Assembly: GCA_009617715.1 (NCBI GenBank)
Contig: VTFK01000089.1
Coordinates: 62,001-126,000, forward strand
Length of the DNA stretch: 64,000 bases
Source: Plectrocnemia conspersa
Lineage: Eukaryota; Arthropoda; Insecta; Trichoptera; Polycentropodidae
Direction of reading: 5' to 3'
Below, one piece after another: positions 49,211 to 60,469 of this stretch. A program made the position numbers and the translations under genes. The stretch's first letter is position 1. The number at the start of each line of letters is the position of its first letter. Under the pieces are notes generated by a model that was not told the DNA's origin, ran no database searches, and saw only the letters and a program-made list of their open reading frames with translations.

Positions 49211-50440
49211 TAAATTATATATATATATGTGTATAAAAACACATTGCTACATACCCTTAGGTGCATTATTATTGAGTAAATTTATAAGATTTAAATATAT
49301 TATGATAAAATGAAAAAAAACTACATATAATATTTCTTTAAAAAATATTTATAAAAATGTACTATTAACATCATACAAAAAGTTGTATAATTATAGATCT
49401 TTAAATATATGATAATAATATGTTTTTTTATAATGTTAACTTAATAACTTAGTAACTAAAATATTGTATTGAGTCACAAAAAATCACAGAAAAGTTTATT
49501 ATGATTGTCACAATACATAAGCTTAACTCAAATAAGATTACGAAAAAAAAATGTTTTTTTGTTAAAATTACATCTTTTAATTTTACAAAAATAAAATATA
49601 AAATCTAAGATTTTTAACTACAAAAATAGGATTTAACTACTCAATAAAATAGCGATTTTGATTATTTTAAAATTACATTTAAAAAAAAAATTATGAGATT
49701 AAAATAAAGTTGTGTATTTTTATTTTTCTTATACTTTGTGCTGTTTGTGTTGTATTTTTCATATATTTATATATACAAATATATTTTAGGATTTATTTAA
49801 TTTCAATATATAATTAATTTTATTACCAAAACTTTGTGAATCTGTGAATTTTTTCATAAAGTATTGATAGTTTATATACAATAGAAAATTGTTAAAATAA
49901 TTATTTCAAAACACTGATTAAATGTTATAGAATATAGATGACTTCAATGATAATAAATTGCTGTGCAAAATATTATCTACATATTTACAATATACGTATA
50001 CTTTATTTTGTAATAAATCTCAAAATTAAATGCTAGAGATATTTTTAGATACTTTGGTATGCCGTTTTATTGCTAGAGTTCTCATTTTTTTTGAAAAACT
50101 TTTATATGATTATTTTTTATTTAATAAATTTGAGTTTTATGCGGGTAGAATCAAAATAACATTAATTGGTAATTTTTTCACAAAAGTTAAGTAAGGTATC
50201 CATTTTACAAACATATTTAAATCGCATACTCCACTTTAACATAAAATATATTTTAAATACAATGAGCATTTTAGAGAAAAAAAAAAATATTCATAAATCA
50301 GGGTAAAGAAAGGGGTATGGATTTCAGACTTACAGTATTATTTTATTTTTATTCTAAAATCATTTAAATAATAAAAAATATATAAATTAAATAAATTGTA
50401 CTCACAATTATATGTTATCACACCTCTCGATTTTTCTACC
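49210..50440. other. AT-rich non-coding DNA
   Basis: Only low-complexity A/T sequence is seen. Confidence 0.55.
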
Positions 50441-50890
50441 CCCTTCAGCAACAAAACGTCAAATTGACATTTGACGTTTCACACGCGTTCTTTAGATTTT
50501 TTGTCCAAACATATCTAGCGTCCTATATAGATTTTTTTTTATCTAAACAGCAATATGTTCCTTATCACAATTTAATCATATCATTGTCAGAATGTGCATC
50601 TAAACAAACGTCACATTTTCAGTGATCTGTGTATGTTAGTGTTTCGCGGAGATGTTCGTTGTGCGAGCGGCCCGCGCCTCGTCCGGCGCGAGACTGGCTG
50701 AGATAATAAGATCGCCTGGTGAGCTTCCGAGGCGGATCCGGAGACGTTTCAGCACTATCACACCGGTCATTATCTCGACACAATCGTCGGTCGCCCAGTG
50801 TACCGACACATCGCGTGCCACGCACAAAATGCAGCCTTCCTGTATTGTGCGCGAGTCCGAGAGAAGATAATTAAGATCGAGCTTGAGCTA
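50440..50890 (+). promoter_or_regulatory. GC-rich island: candidate promoter and first exon
   Basis: The segment 50640-50880 is strongly G+C- and CpG-rich, unlike any other part of the window of this length. Upstream is an inverted repeat, AACGTCAAA...TTTGACGTT (about 50454-50478). An arthropod-type initiator TCAGT lies at 50629-50633. A consensus donor, CTG|GTGAGC, lies at 50718/50719. A 72-aa plus frame (50652-50870) and two minus frames overlap it, with no recognisable domain. Overlap in three frames is expected for CpG-rich DNA lacking stops. A non-coding or short first exon of a plus-strand gene is the preferred reading. Confidence 0.4.
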
Positions 50891-51620
50891 TGAGTTGGAC
50901 CAATGAATTTTTATTTAAATTTTCATGAATAGAGGTTATATTGTCCATCTTTATATATTGAATCAATTACTCACATGCAACAGCAAAATTAACTTTCTTA
51001 CTAAAGAATATCATCTATCATAAAAAAACTTAATTAATTAGACGCCAATATAACAATTTTTAACAGCAATAAAGTTTCAGATTTGTTTGATATATTCGAT
51101 TAAACATAAATCAATGCTGTATGATGTAAACTATTTTAAACTGTACAGCTTATCCTGGTATGCAAATAAGTATGCAATTCCTCTACATTAAATGTATTTG
51201 GCATTGTAGCTGTTAAACTGGCATAAAAATCATATTGTAATTCTAGACAATGTTGCTAATGAATTATAGTTAGCGCTTCACACATTGCTCACTTTAATGT
51301 GTAAATTCTGTGGTACATATTAAAAGCTGCCATAAATCAAAGGTTTCCTTTTCTTACAAATTCCCCTCATCCTATCACATTGACTGATTTTTATCTGTGA
51401 TTTAAGAGCAAAAATTTAAATTCTGAATAGCAGCAGCAACATAAACTGCCGCTCCTCAGCTCATTTAGAAAGCTACTTCAAGTATATAGTATATTAGTTA
51501 TAAATCAACAACTAAAATTGCACAAAAGAAGAAAAAATGGCTTAATACGAGTTAACTGCCTATATAAAAATAATGTTATATACATATGTTATAAATATAA
51601 AATATTGAGGTATTTTACGT
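50890..51620. other. Non-coding DNA downstream of the GC island
   Basis: A/T-rich sequence compatible with an intron if the island at 50440-50890 is a promoter. Confidence 0.4.
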
Positions 51621-51755
51621 AACTAGCACGGTATACAAGTGGTATAAGTCTCTGACTATTGACCTGAAAAACCTGGGTTCAAATTCCATATGGTCGTGTT
51701 TTAAGTGTTTTTAAATTCTTCTCTGGTAAATCGTAATTAGTGAATAATTATATTT
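51621..51755 (+). repeat. tRNA-derived SINE, family 1
   Basis: The blocks match the copy at 6960-7100 in order: AACTAGCACGGTA, CAAGTGGTATAAGTCTCTGAC, CCTGGGTTCAAATTCCATATG, then TCTGG, ATCGTAATTAGTG and ATAATTAT. The shared 3' body beyond the tRNA-like head argues against two independent tRNA relics. Confidence 0.65.
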
Positions 51756-52189
51756 CCGATCGATCATCAAAGATGTTCCTAATCATAATGATGATCAATT
51801 AAAATCGAGCTAGGTCGTACATATTAGGTTTTGAATATTCTCTATTTTTTTTTATATGTTTATTTCAATAATATAAATAATTTTACAAACATACTAATTA
51901 AATATTGTATATATATATAAATTCTCTAATAATGAGTTATTTAAGCTCATAGAAAATATTTTATATGTATTAAAATAAAAAAAATAAAAAAAAAATATTT
52001 GTAACATACTCAATTTAAGTTTTAGGTATTAAAAAAAAAATTATATCAGTTTTATTATTAGCTTATAATATTTAAAAAAAATGCAAATTAAAAACAGTTT
52101 AGTATTTAACTGTAATCATAACTAGACACATACACACACAAAAGTTGCAGTTTGCGACGCGTTACCTAAAAGTGTAGATAAAAAATATA

Positions 52190-52325
52190 TTTTATATTTA
52201 TATATTATAAAATATATTTATATATAAAATATATTTTTATATTTATATATTATAAAATATATTTTATATTATATTTATATGGAAAAATAAAAAAAATAAA
52301 AAGAATAAAAAATATATTTTATATC
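52190..52325. repeat. AT-rich palindromic low-complexity repeat
   Basis: Words such as AAAATATATTTTATA and TTTATATATTATAAA alternate several times, forming nested palindromes. Likely a mutated A/T microsatellite. Confidence 0.7.
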
Positions 52326-52329
52326 CTTA

Positions 52330-54530
52330 TGTGGCGAGAAATTTATTTATATGTTACGCAAATAAAATACGGTCAGAATTTTTTTTCTTAGCTCTACAGT
52401 CTTGGTTGCCTCCAAAAGATTTCTCCACTCCAGTTTGTCCTGTGGTCTACTTTTCCTCAGTGAGAGTTTTTTCTACTCACTGAGAGTTAACTGCATTCAT
52501 ATTGTTTACTAATATAAATAAACATGAATGTTTTTTATTTATTTTTTAATTTTAAAGCTCTAAAGTTGGGTCTTGTTTGAATATCTCTTTCGGCAATTAT
52601 ATGGTGGTTTTTCTTGAGAGAGCGGTGCAAGTCAAAGGTGATTGCTACTCAAGTCGCACGTAGCATCAATATGAAACTGTAATGCCTCAGGGGCTTTACA
52701 GATGTGGACAACATGTGAGACAGGTGTAAAAAAACTCTATGGGACTCTGTGTATTATTTGATACTCTCGAAGCGCGAATCGTTACCTACTAGTCGAGTGT
52801 AAATTTTGACATCGAGTTGATCAATGGGATTATTTTTTTTCTTCTCGCTCGTTAGCGATTATGAAGGGTAAAAATTATAGAGAGTCTTGAGTTGATGTTT
52901 CTAGTTTGATTATTACAGGAAATCGATATTATCATCGTTCGCGTGTAATTTGTCAATTGTGATTCAAATAAAAAAATATATTATATTAAAATAAATAATT
53001 ACAGTATCTAATCGATTTCTGAAAAATATGACTTTTGTTGAATTTACAAACTTAAATTGTATTTATCGAGTATAAATACCTTAAGAAATGTATTTTTTGG
53101 CTAAAAAATACGGTAAATTTCGTCTGATGTAATTATTTTGATTTAATTTATTTAATTTTATAATTATAATAAATGCTTAACATATTATTTTAAATAAATT
53201 TACAATATATTTAATAAAAAAAAATTTGACTTTGAAGAAACATGAACATTTGTGCTCTTCATAATAATTCTATATGCTAATTTAAATATTTAATTATAAC
53301 TTATCTTTTAAAAATACTCTTACCGTTGTTTTTTGATTAACTGATGATTTAATATCGGTGTTCCATAGCTATAAAATTTTCACTTATACTATACCATTTT
53401 TTACGTAACATAATATCATGGAAGTAAAATTGCAACAGTTAAATATATAGGAAGTGCAAAAAAGCTTCATGATTGATTGTTGAAAATGTTTAAAATTTAC
53501 ATAACACACTTTTTTCACTCAATAACGTACGAATATATTTTTTGGGCAAATTGAAACATTTCATCGATAATGATCTCTTTTCGGAGCTCATCGTACATCG
53601 AACAACTCACAAGTGGAGATTTTATTGAATTTAATTTTGACCGTAACTCGACCGCTAAGTATTTATATTTTTGTTTTGAACTTAAGTTAAGTATAAGCTT
53701 TAACTGCACTTTTAACCGAATTATATAGGAAAAAAACTGACCGCAGTGCGTTTTACCGGCCGCGTGCGGCGAACGAAAAATGTGGAAAATTACATTTTGC
53801 ATGCAATTTTTGGTAATGTAAGTGAGTAATAACTTCATAACGCAGCAATTAATATAAAAATATAAATTAGGCAAATTTACAAAATTAATATATTTTTTGT
53901 ATTTTACTTACAGTAATGTAGCTGTAAAGCGAAAAATAATGAACTAATTTTCTGTAATAAAAGTTAAAGATATTTTTCCAAACACACATTAGAATTAGAC
54001 GTTGCGTTCCTTCTTTTATACCAAATACCATCTATGGGAAATACAACATCTCTAACATGTCGTAAATCCTGCAATGCGGAAAGTCTCAGCAAATACCTTA
54101 GATGCTATCAGAAAATTGTAGTTGCGACTCGAAACAATTAGATCGATTTCTGTGACTAATCCAATTATTTCGAAAATGTTAACTATCTGAAATCGTGATT
54201 ATTGTTACGTAATACAAATATTTTTTAATTTATATTGCTCTAAAATATGTATATCCTTATTTTTTATTGGTGTTTTAAAAAAGTGGTATATCCTATTTTT
54301 AAATTATGTTTTAAAAGTGTGAGAAATATGAGGAAGGAATGTCTTACTTTCTTAAATTTTAAATCCACTTCAAATAATACACTTTTTGCTTCAATTAATT
54401 GTTATTGTGTCTATTGATTTATTACTATTGCAAAGTGATTGTCCAAAAATATTTATTAACAAAAAAAATTGAAATTAAAAAATTAAAAAATCAATTAATT
54501 ACTCAGTTACGGTTGAAATTTAAAACGCAG
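52330..54530. other. Non-coding DNA with one 119-aa orphan frame
   Basis: The patch 52570-52960 is more complex and holds the GTGAG-CAGGTGTA-TCTATG-GAC motif at 52715-52745 shared with 8911-8940. The minus frame at 53515-53874 is one of the longest outside transposons but shows no domain. It has a low-complexity Lys/Leu/Ile-rich composition and a small G+C-rich core near 53755. It is recorded here instead of as a gene. Confidence 0.4.
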
Positions 54531-54534
54531 TAGG

Positions 54535-54610
54535 TTAATTGTGGTATTCGAACGCACGACTTTTAATTTAATAAGCATACCATTGCGGTAAGCCCTTGCC
54601 TTAGACCTAC
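54535..54610 (-). repeat. tRNA-like SINE head, family 3, copy 2
   Basis: The minus strand reads GCTTACCGCAATGGTATGC, then a spacer and GTGCGTTCGAATACCAC, resembling tRNA A and B boxes. It is related to 41552-41625. A decayed tRNA pseudogene is an alternative. Confidence 0.4.
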
Positions 54611-56410
54611 ACATTGCAAACACAACTTTGCTGAGGCGTAGAACTTTACGTCACGTGGATCCTAGCGTAAGTCGCAATTTTGTACTTTTAGTTTTAAAAT
54701 GTACTAAATGTACTGCTTAAAATTCTGTAATGTAATAAAGCACGATACTCTAAAATAAATGTATATTATATTTTATTAGATGGTATTATAAAATATGTAA
54801 AGGTTACGCTTTAGGACCATACTTCACAGACATCTCACTCTCATCCTGTCTAGATCAAAATATAAATTCTGAGAAATTTAACTATGATTAATAAATTTGC
54901 ATACTAATTGTTTTATTGTTATTTAATATAATAATATAATAACAATTAAATAAAAGTGTATCATATGTTGTGGAATGTGTGTTAAATAAATTTATTGAAT
55001 ATGATTAAAATTTATTAAAATTAACACGACGTGAAAAATTTCACTTCGTATATTCTCCAATGAAATCAATAGAAAATTGTTAAATGTTTAATGTAAGGCT
55101 TTAATCAAATCGAAGCTCGACGACCCACGATGTTGGTAATGTACCGTGAAATAGACATAATTCATTTCAAGATAACGTGAATATATTTAACGTGTGGTCA
55201 AAATGAAGAATTTGACAATGACGTGTTAATTGTGCTGCGATGTTCTGTGAAAAAGTTTATTTTAAATATGTTTTTAAAACGCCATTTAATACATTACGAA
55301 ATTTACTGATTTATCCTGATATTAAATTTGAAACATAAACTGTACTTTACGAACTAAATAATGGCATACGTTAGTTTAACGACTGGTTATCTCTGTTGAA
55401 ATTTACATATGATTTTACACCTTATCTTTAATATAGTAATCAATCCATCGCAATAGTCTCCTTATGTTCGATTTATATTATATTATATTAGAAGCACTGT
55501 GACTTTCAATTTAAATAGCGTTATCGATGATCCGTTAAGCGTTACGTTATTCGTCACGGCATTCGAACCTGTACAGATTTTCGGAAAGTGATTGGTACAA
55601 TCATTACAAAAACGTGTTATTTTCGACGTTGGAAGCGAATAGAGAGTAATTCTATATTATTTCCGATTCGGAATCATAGTAACATATGGTACTACGTATG
55701 TGAAATAAAATATTTAAAAATACAGGCTGATTCTGTAAGAAGTCAATAGTTATCTATTTTTTTAACAATCAATAAAAATATCAGTTAATATTTAATTTCG
55801 ATAGATTTTTAATGGGAATGTTTTTGAAACAATGAAGGGATGTTATTTCATTTTAATATTTTTTCCCCACTTGAACAATATTTATTTTGCATTATTTAAT
55901 ATTTTTCACATGTATTATTTTAAGTGAACTTTCATTATATTTGTATAGTTCGTGAGATATTGCTTTTTTGAAATATTTTTGTATAACATAGATTGAAAAT
56001 ATGCATTAAATTATACTATCGCTGTCATAGATTTTTCCTTGTAATATTAACATTTATCTGATATCTCAAAACTATTGTGCCATTATTCTTTTTTTAAATG
56101 CTTTTTTATGTATCATAAAAATTCATAAAAAATAAGCATTTAATATCCGTTTGTATGTTTTTTAATGTTGTTTCACAAATCACGCGTAAATATTATAATA
56201 AATAAATAAACCTATAAAAAATAGTTTCTCTCACAAATCAAAACTGGGCCAATGAGCGCAGCAAGAGTTGTTAACAACAAAGCGGTGGGAATTACTGTCG
56301 ACACGCAACACACACATTCTGGCTTAATTTTGAGATGTCTTCACTGACAACTAACCGGTGATTACACGTCAAATTTTCGTTCCTATAATACATACTCGGT
56401 GCTTTATGAT
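54610..56410. other. Non-coding DNA, complex patch at 55060-55720
   Basis: The patch is less A/T-rich, with no open frame of interest. A hairpin with TAAATGCTT / AAGCATTTA arms lies at about 56096-56145. Confidence 0.4.
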
Positions 56411-56412
56411 TG

Positions 56413-56703
56413 ACTGATTTGTTTGCTTATGAAAAGCTCTAATTAAAATTTTGTTAAATTGTGCATACACTATGATTTGAGAACATAATCGTTAAATAAT
56501 ATCATCGACCTGTCATTAACAACAACTAAATAAGTTCAAAGGCTAAGTGGCAAATATTTCAAAATAAATTACAAGACTGATTTGTTCGGTTACGAAAAGC
56601 TCTAATTGGTAACTATTAAAAACATTAGTTAATATCATCGATCTTGTCATTAAAAATAACAAATTAGTTCAAAGATCAAGTGAAAAATATTTTAAAATAA
56701 TTA
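56413..56703 (+). repeat. Tandem duplication, two diverged units
   Basis: ACTGATTTGTTTGCTTATGA with AAAGCTCTAATT, then ATATCATCGACCTGTCATTA and TTCAAAGGCTAAGTG (56413-56570), recurs at 56576-56703. A trace of a third copy lies near 56820. The second unit is shorter by about 30 bp. Confidence 0.7.
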
Positions 56704-56704
56704 A

Positions 56705-57920
56705 CATTCTTATTGACCAACTTTTGTATGTTCTGTTTAATAAAAAAACTTTTCATAGTTGATGAGAGTAGTACAAATACATAACTAAATAATAAAGAGT
56801 AATGTAAACTTAAAATTAAAAGGTCAAGTATTATTTTAAAATTAATAACATGACTCGTTCAACGCGAACATTAGGTAATCTCTTTCTAGAATTTATAGAC
56901 TTAAGAAAAACAAATTTCTTTATATGCAGTGCAAATAATAAAGTGCTAAATTTACATGTTCTTGTATTGAAATGTCAGAAGGCTATAGTAAATTAAAAAC
57001 ATTGTTAATGGAAATTAGTGTTAGGTATTTACATTTGATAGCGGATATTAAATACCGGTAAAATTTTAGAAGGTACAGTTATGTATACGTTTTTGCCAAT
57101 TTATTTATATGCCTAAAAATTTGAACTTATATTAATACTAAAATATATATTTTAATCAATTCAGTAAAGAGTATTTTTATATATTTATTAAAGCAGCTTT
57201 ACTGAGCTCAGTTATAATAATGTATTAAAGATTGTAATTAATAATTTTACAATTTTACAATTAATATTACACGTTATTTAAACTTTTTAAAATAAAAATA
57301 TATCCACATTTTATGAAAAATAAATACATAAATTTAAATTTAAAATATTCTTATAATGTTTGACTTATTTCTTTCAAAATATAATATATAAAAAAATAAT
57401 ATTTTTTCTATTCTTCCCAAATAATTTTCGAGAATAAATAAAAAACTGCGTGAACCTACAGAGCATAAAATTTCGATATACAAAAATATGTTAACTATGT
57501 AATTAAACATATTTTTATTGGAAAAATATATATTTGGTAATAATGAAATTTCAGTTATTATATTCTTACTTCACATGCCTCTATTGGTTTATTTATTATT
57601 TTTAAAATATTTTTAAAGCAACAATTAAATTATACACATATAATAAAAATTAATCATATAACATTGAGGTAAAAGTGCACACAAGGTAATGCAAAGTATG
57701 TATAAATAATATAAATAAAGGCTTACTGTCACTGAGTTAATCTGTAGGTTGTTGTGACGGGGTGTCAAATAAAATTAATGCTGGTTTGAACAAATAGCAT
57801 TTAAACTATTTACTTTTGATTGTTTTGGGTAATATTTTGAACTAACACATTTTATTATTAAATAAAAACTGAATAAATCATTATAAAAGCCTTTTGATTA
57901 ATTTGTTCGCGTATCGATTC
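56705..57920. other. AT-rich non-coding DNA
   Basis: Nothing is recognised here. Confidence 0.5.
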
Positions 57921-57955
57921 GTCCGAAGATGGCTGGTGTGATCCAGCCGAAATAT
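57921..57955 (+). repeat. Retroelement-tail-like hairpin motif
   Basis: GAAGATGGCTGG, a 6-nt loop, then CCAGCCGAAATAT forms a 6-bp hairpin with the GAAGATG...GCCGAAA frame. That frame is common in the 3' regions of Penelope-like and some other insect retroelements. No reverse transcriptase is found upstream, so at most a tail fragment is present. Confidence 0.3.
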
Positions 57956-58080
57956 TTTTATTAGTTCACTTAGTATTTTTTAAGTCAAAATGTTAATTTT
58001 TGAGCTAACATATTATTCTTTAAATCAACACTTTTTTAATCTATTAAAAATGCCGAGGCGATTACGTTTGTAAACATTTT

Positions 58081-58409
58081 AGTCCAGTCAAATAAGGCGA
58101 AATAAAGGCTAAACCTCGGAATGAAAGATACCAAGCTGAAATTTTGCACAGACCTTCCTTTTGGTGTTCTAAGAACAGGATGAAAAGTCTCATAAAATGT
58201 CGTATCTGCTAATCAAGATATCAAAGGTCACAAAATTTGTTTTTTTGCAAATATCTCGCGTTTTATGCGTTGCACGTCATAAGATGCCTCACAAAACTTG
58301 TAAAACATAAAATTATCTACAAGTTTAGTTGTAATATTTGTTTTGTATCATTAACCGTTTTTGAGATATAGCGCGAAGAGTGGGAGGCGTACATCCGTTT
58401 ATAGAATCC
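58081..58409 (+). repeat. Left terminal inverted repeat
   Basis: It pairs with 60141-60465. Shared blocks include CCTCGGAATGAAAGATA, GCTGAAATTTTGCACAGACC, TCTGCTAATCAAGATAT, TTTTTTTGCAAATATCTCG and CATCCGTTTATAG. It carries a 10-bp insertion after position 58097 relative to the right copy. Confidence 0.85.
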
Positions 58410-58561
58410 AGCGAGTATTTCTACCTGCTTAACTTGGTATAAGCTTTGAAAAAGTAAGCAATCGGGAAAAAAGTGGTCTCGGCAAGTCGTTTGAACCATA
58501 ATTTTATTACTTTCTTCATTGTATTATTAGGAATTAAAAATGAAATATTGCTCGACAATAA

Positions 58562-60048
58562 ATTTGTGTGAAAAAATTGAAAGAGTTGAGAGATGTCCTT
58601 ACGGAGTATGCACCAGATGATAAGAAGATCATTTCCAAATTAAGAGAAAAATATTTAACTGATATTATAGTTATAACGAAGATTGGATCATTCCCTATTT
58701 TTTCTTTTCGCGATGCTCAAGCTTAAGTTTTATCCATAGCTTGGTATGAAAATAAAAAAGGCACTTCGGAAATAGAACACTTGCGCGTAGTGGAAGCTGC
58801 TGCGGCGATTATTAGAGAAGATATTCGATCTTCTGTTGTTGAGACCAAGTCTTATCCTCCCCGAGTAAAAAATATTAATGAAGAAATTCCGAAAACTTTA
58901 TTACATTTTCTGCAAGAAGTTATTATAAAGAACAGAAAAGGAAAGACGGGGCATTTTAAAACGAAATACACAGCTATAAGTCATGCTATAATGACTTCCA
59001 TACGAAAACGGTCCTTTTCTTCGCAGTTATTAATAGGCCTATCTGTATTTCTTCATAGAAAAAAAATACAGATAGGCCAAACATCCAAAAAAAGACTTTT
59101 GGATGTTTTGTCAAGTTTAGGTTTTTTTTCGCTTCATATAGTGATACTGTAAAATGTTAAATTTCAGCTGTTTATCACCCACAGCCTCGTAATCAACCAT
59201 CATAGTCAAGTGCCTTAGTACAGTATGCAGCAGATAATGCAGAAAAATATTTATACTCTTGATGGCTATAATACTGTTCATATAATGGGAATGATAAAAA
59301 TAATAACTCCAAAATCTGAAGTTATATCTGATGACCGCATAAAGAAATTTACAACAAAACCAAGTGCAATTCCAAAGGAGTTTGCAGCACTATCACATAT
59401 ACCCCTTCTAGTGTATGAAAATCATGTCGTACCCGGATTGAGCAAGAGATTCAAGTTCAAAATTTTAATGATGTAGAAGAACTAACCGAACAAATATTTA
59501 ATGTAGTTGATTTGTTGTGGAAGTACGGAAAGTGGAAAAATATCTCACCGTTGCCAGGGTAGAATGGATTTATTGAACAACTTACAAAAAACAATGAGAA
59601 CTTTGTAACTTCTCGGATTCTGTTTCTTACTTTTATTCATCATCCTGTGAGTAATATGGACACAATTTACACTACATTACAGTGTGCTATAAACACTGCC
59701 AAGAAACATGAACAAAGAACATGCTTAATAACTTTTGATCAGCCGTTGTACATAAAAGCACGTGAAATCGTAGCAGCTTCAGATGCTAGCTCAGACTTGT
59801 CCAGAGTAGTTGTGAAACTAGGAGGCTTTCATATGCTTATATCTTTTATTGAATGCATAGGGTATATAATGAATGGAAGCGGAATCAAGGAAGCTCTCAG
59901 CACAATTTATGCATCGAATTCTGTCGACAAAATGTTGGATGGTCCCTTTTTTTTGCAAGAAGTATCAGAGGCCATACGTATTAATTACTTTTGCATTATC
60001 GATGATGATTTTTTGAAGATATGGAGATTGAAAGTTATAATGCTTTAG
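58562..60048 (+). pseudogene. Putative transposase of the long-TIR element, decayed
   Basis: The reading starts near 58562 (LRDVLTEYAPDDKKIISKLR) and meets TAA at 58724-58726. It continues in the same frame as VVEAAAAIIREDI, LLHFLQEVIIKNRKGK and LLDVLSSLGF to a stop at 59152. It resumes with YTLDGYNTVHIMGMIKIITP (59254-59313). It then shifts frame near 59450 and meets TAG at 59560-59562, where a Trp would be expected (PG-stop-NGFIEQLT). It goes on with DTIYTTLQCAINTAKK, LITFDQPLYIKAREIV and LGGFHMLISFIECIGYIMNG (59656-59880) and SNSVDKML near 59920. Residues after about 59950 look scrambled, so the C-terminus is lost. From memory these blocks occur in many uncharacterised animal proteins. I cannot name the family. 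Conserved Asp in FDQPLY and His in GGFH could belong to a DDE-type core, but that is inference. Confidence 0.7.
59036..59107. repeat. Two adjacent perfect hairpins inside the reading region
   Basis: GGCCTATCTGTATTT (59036-59050) pairs exactly with 59064-59078. AACATCCAAAA (59080-59090) pairs exactly with 59097-59107. They fall at the point where the family-like reading (SVFLHRK to SKKRLLDVL) seems to contain extra residues. This suggests a local inverted duplication. Confidence 0.9.
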
Positions 60049-60140
60049 ATGGGTTCATTCAGCAGATAACAATTTGCGATGTTTTCTACGAAACTGTGGA
60101 AGAATGTACAGGTAACTCTGGCTTCGTAGTTTACATAGCG

Positions 60141-60465
60141 TTATCCTATAAACGGATGCGCGCTTCCCACTCCCCGCGCTATATCTCGAAAACCATAACC
60201 ATACGAAGAAATAAATTATAAGAAACTTGTAGAAAATTTTATTTTCTATAAGTTTTGTTAAAAATTTAATGACATGCGACGCAAAAGAGACGAGATATTT
60301 GCAAAAAAACGATTTTTATGCCCTTTGACCTTTAATATCTTGATTAGCAGACACGATATCTTTTGAGACTTTTTACCATATATTTAGAACGCCAAAACAA
60401 AGGTCTGTGCAAAATTTCAGCTTGTTATCTTTCATTCCGAGGTTAAACCCTTATTTGACTGGACT
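60141..60465 (+). repeat. Right terminal inverted repeat
   Basis: This is the inverted counterpart of 58081-58409. An open frame of 66 aa (60021-60221) runs into it, but the part inside the repeat is not expected to be coding. Confidence 0.85.
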
Positions 60466-60469
60466 ATTT

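Larger units (their letters stand above)
58081..60465 (+). mobile_element. DNA transposon with long (about 325-bp) TIRs, family unassigned
   Basis: The outermost 17 bp, AGTCCAGTCAAATAAGG, at 58081-58097 are exactly inverted at 60449-60465. Similarity continues inward for about 325 bp on each side at roughly 80 percent by eye. A decayed plus-strand open reading region lies between. The target duplication is unclear because of A/T-rich flanks (CATTTT on the left, ATTTAACC on the right). If the element starts one base further out, with TAGTCC, a 3-bp TTT duplication is possible. Long inverted ends plus one internal gene identify a class II element. Its superfamily is not recognised. Confidence 0.85.

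Noticed and set aside
50619..50870. Three overlapping open frames of 63-72 aa as genes
   Set aside because: They overlap on both strands in a CpG-rich, stop-poor island, which is the expected chance pattern. The island itself is kept as a promoter candidate.
53515..53874. 119-aa open frame on the minus strand as a protein gene
   Set aside because: It has no domain or signal peptide, an A/T-driven amino-acid composition and no splice or promoter context. A frame of this length is expected occasionally in 64 kb.
54436..54447. First 12 bases like miR-219 (TGATTGTCCAAA)
   Set aside because: The match stops after 12 bases and no pairing arm is seen within 100 bp.
59560..59562. TAG as a readthrough or selenocysteine-type codon in the long-TIR element
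   Set aside because: Other stops (58724-58726, 59150-59152) and a frameshift near 59450 show ordinary decay. The position fits a mutated Trp codon.
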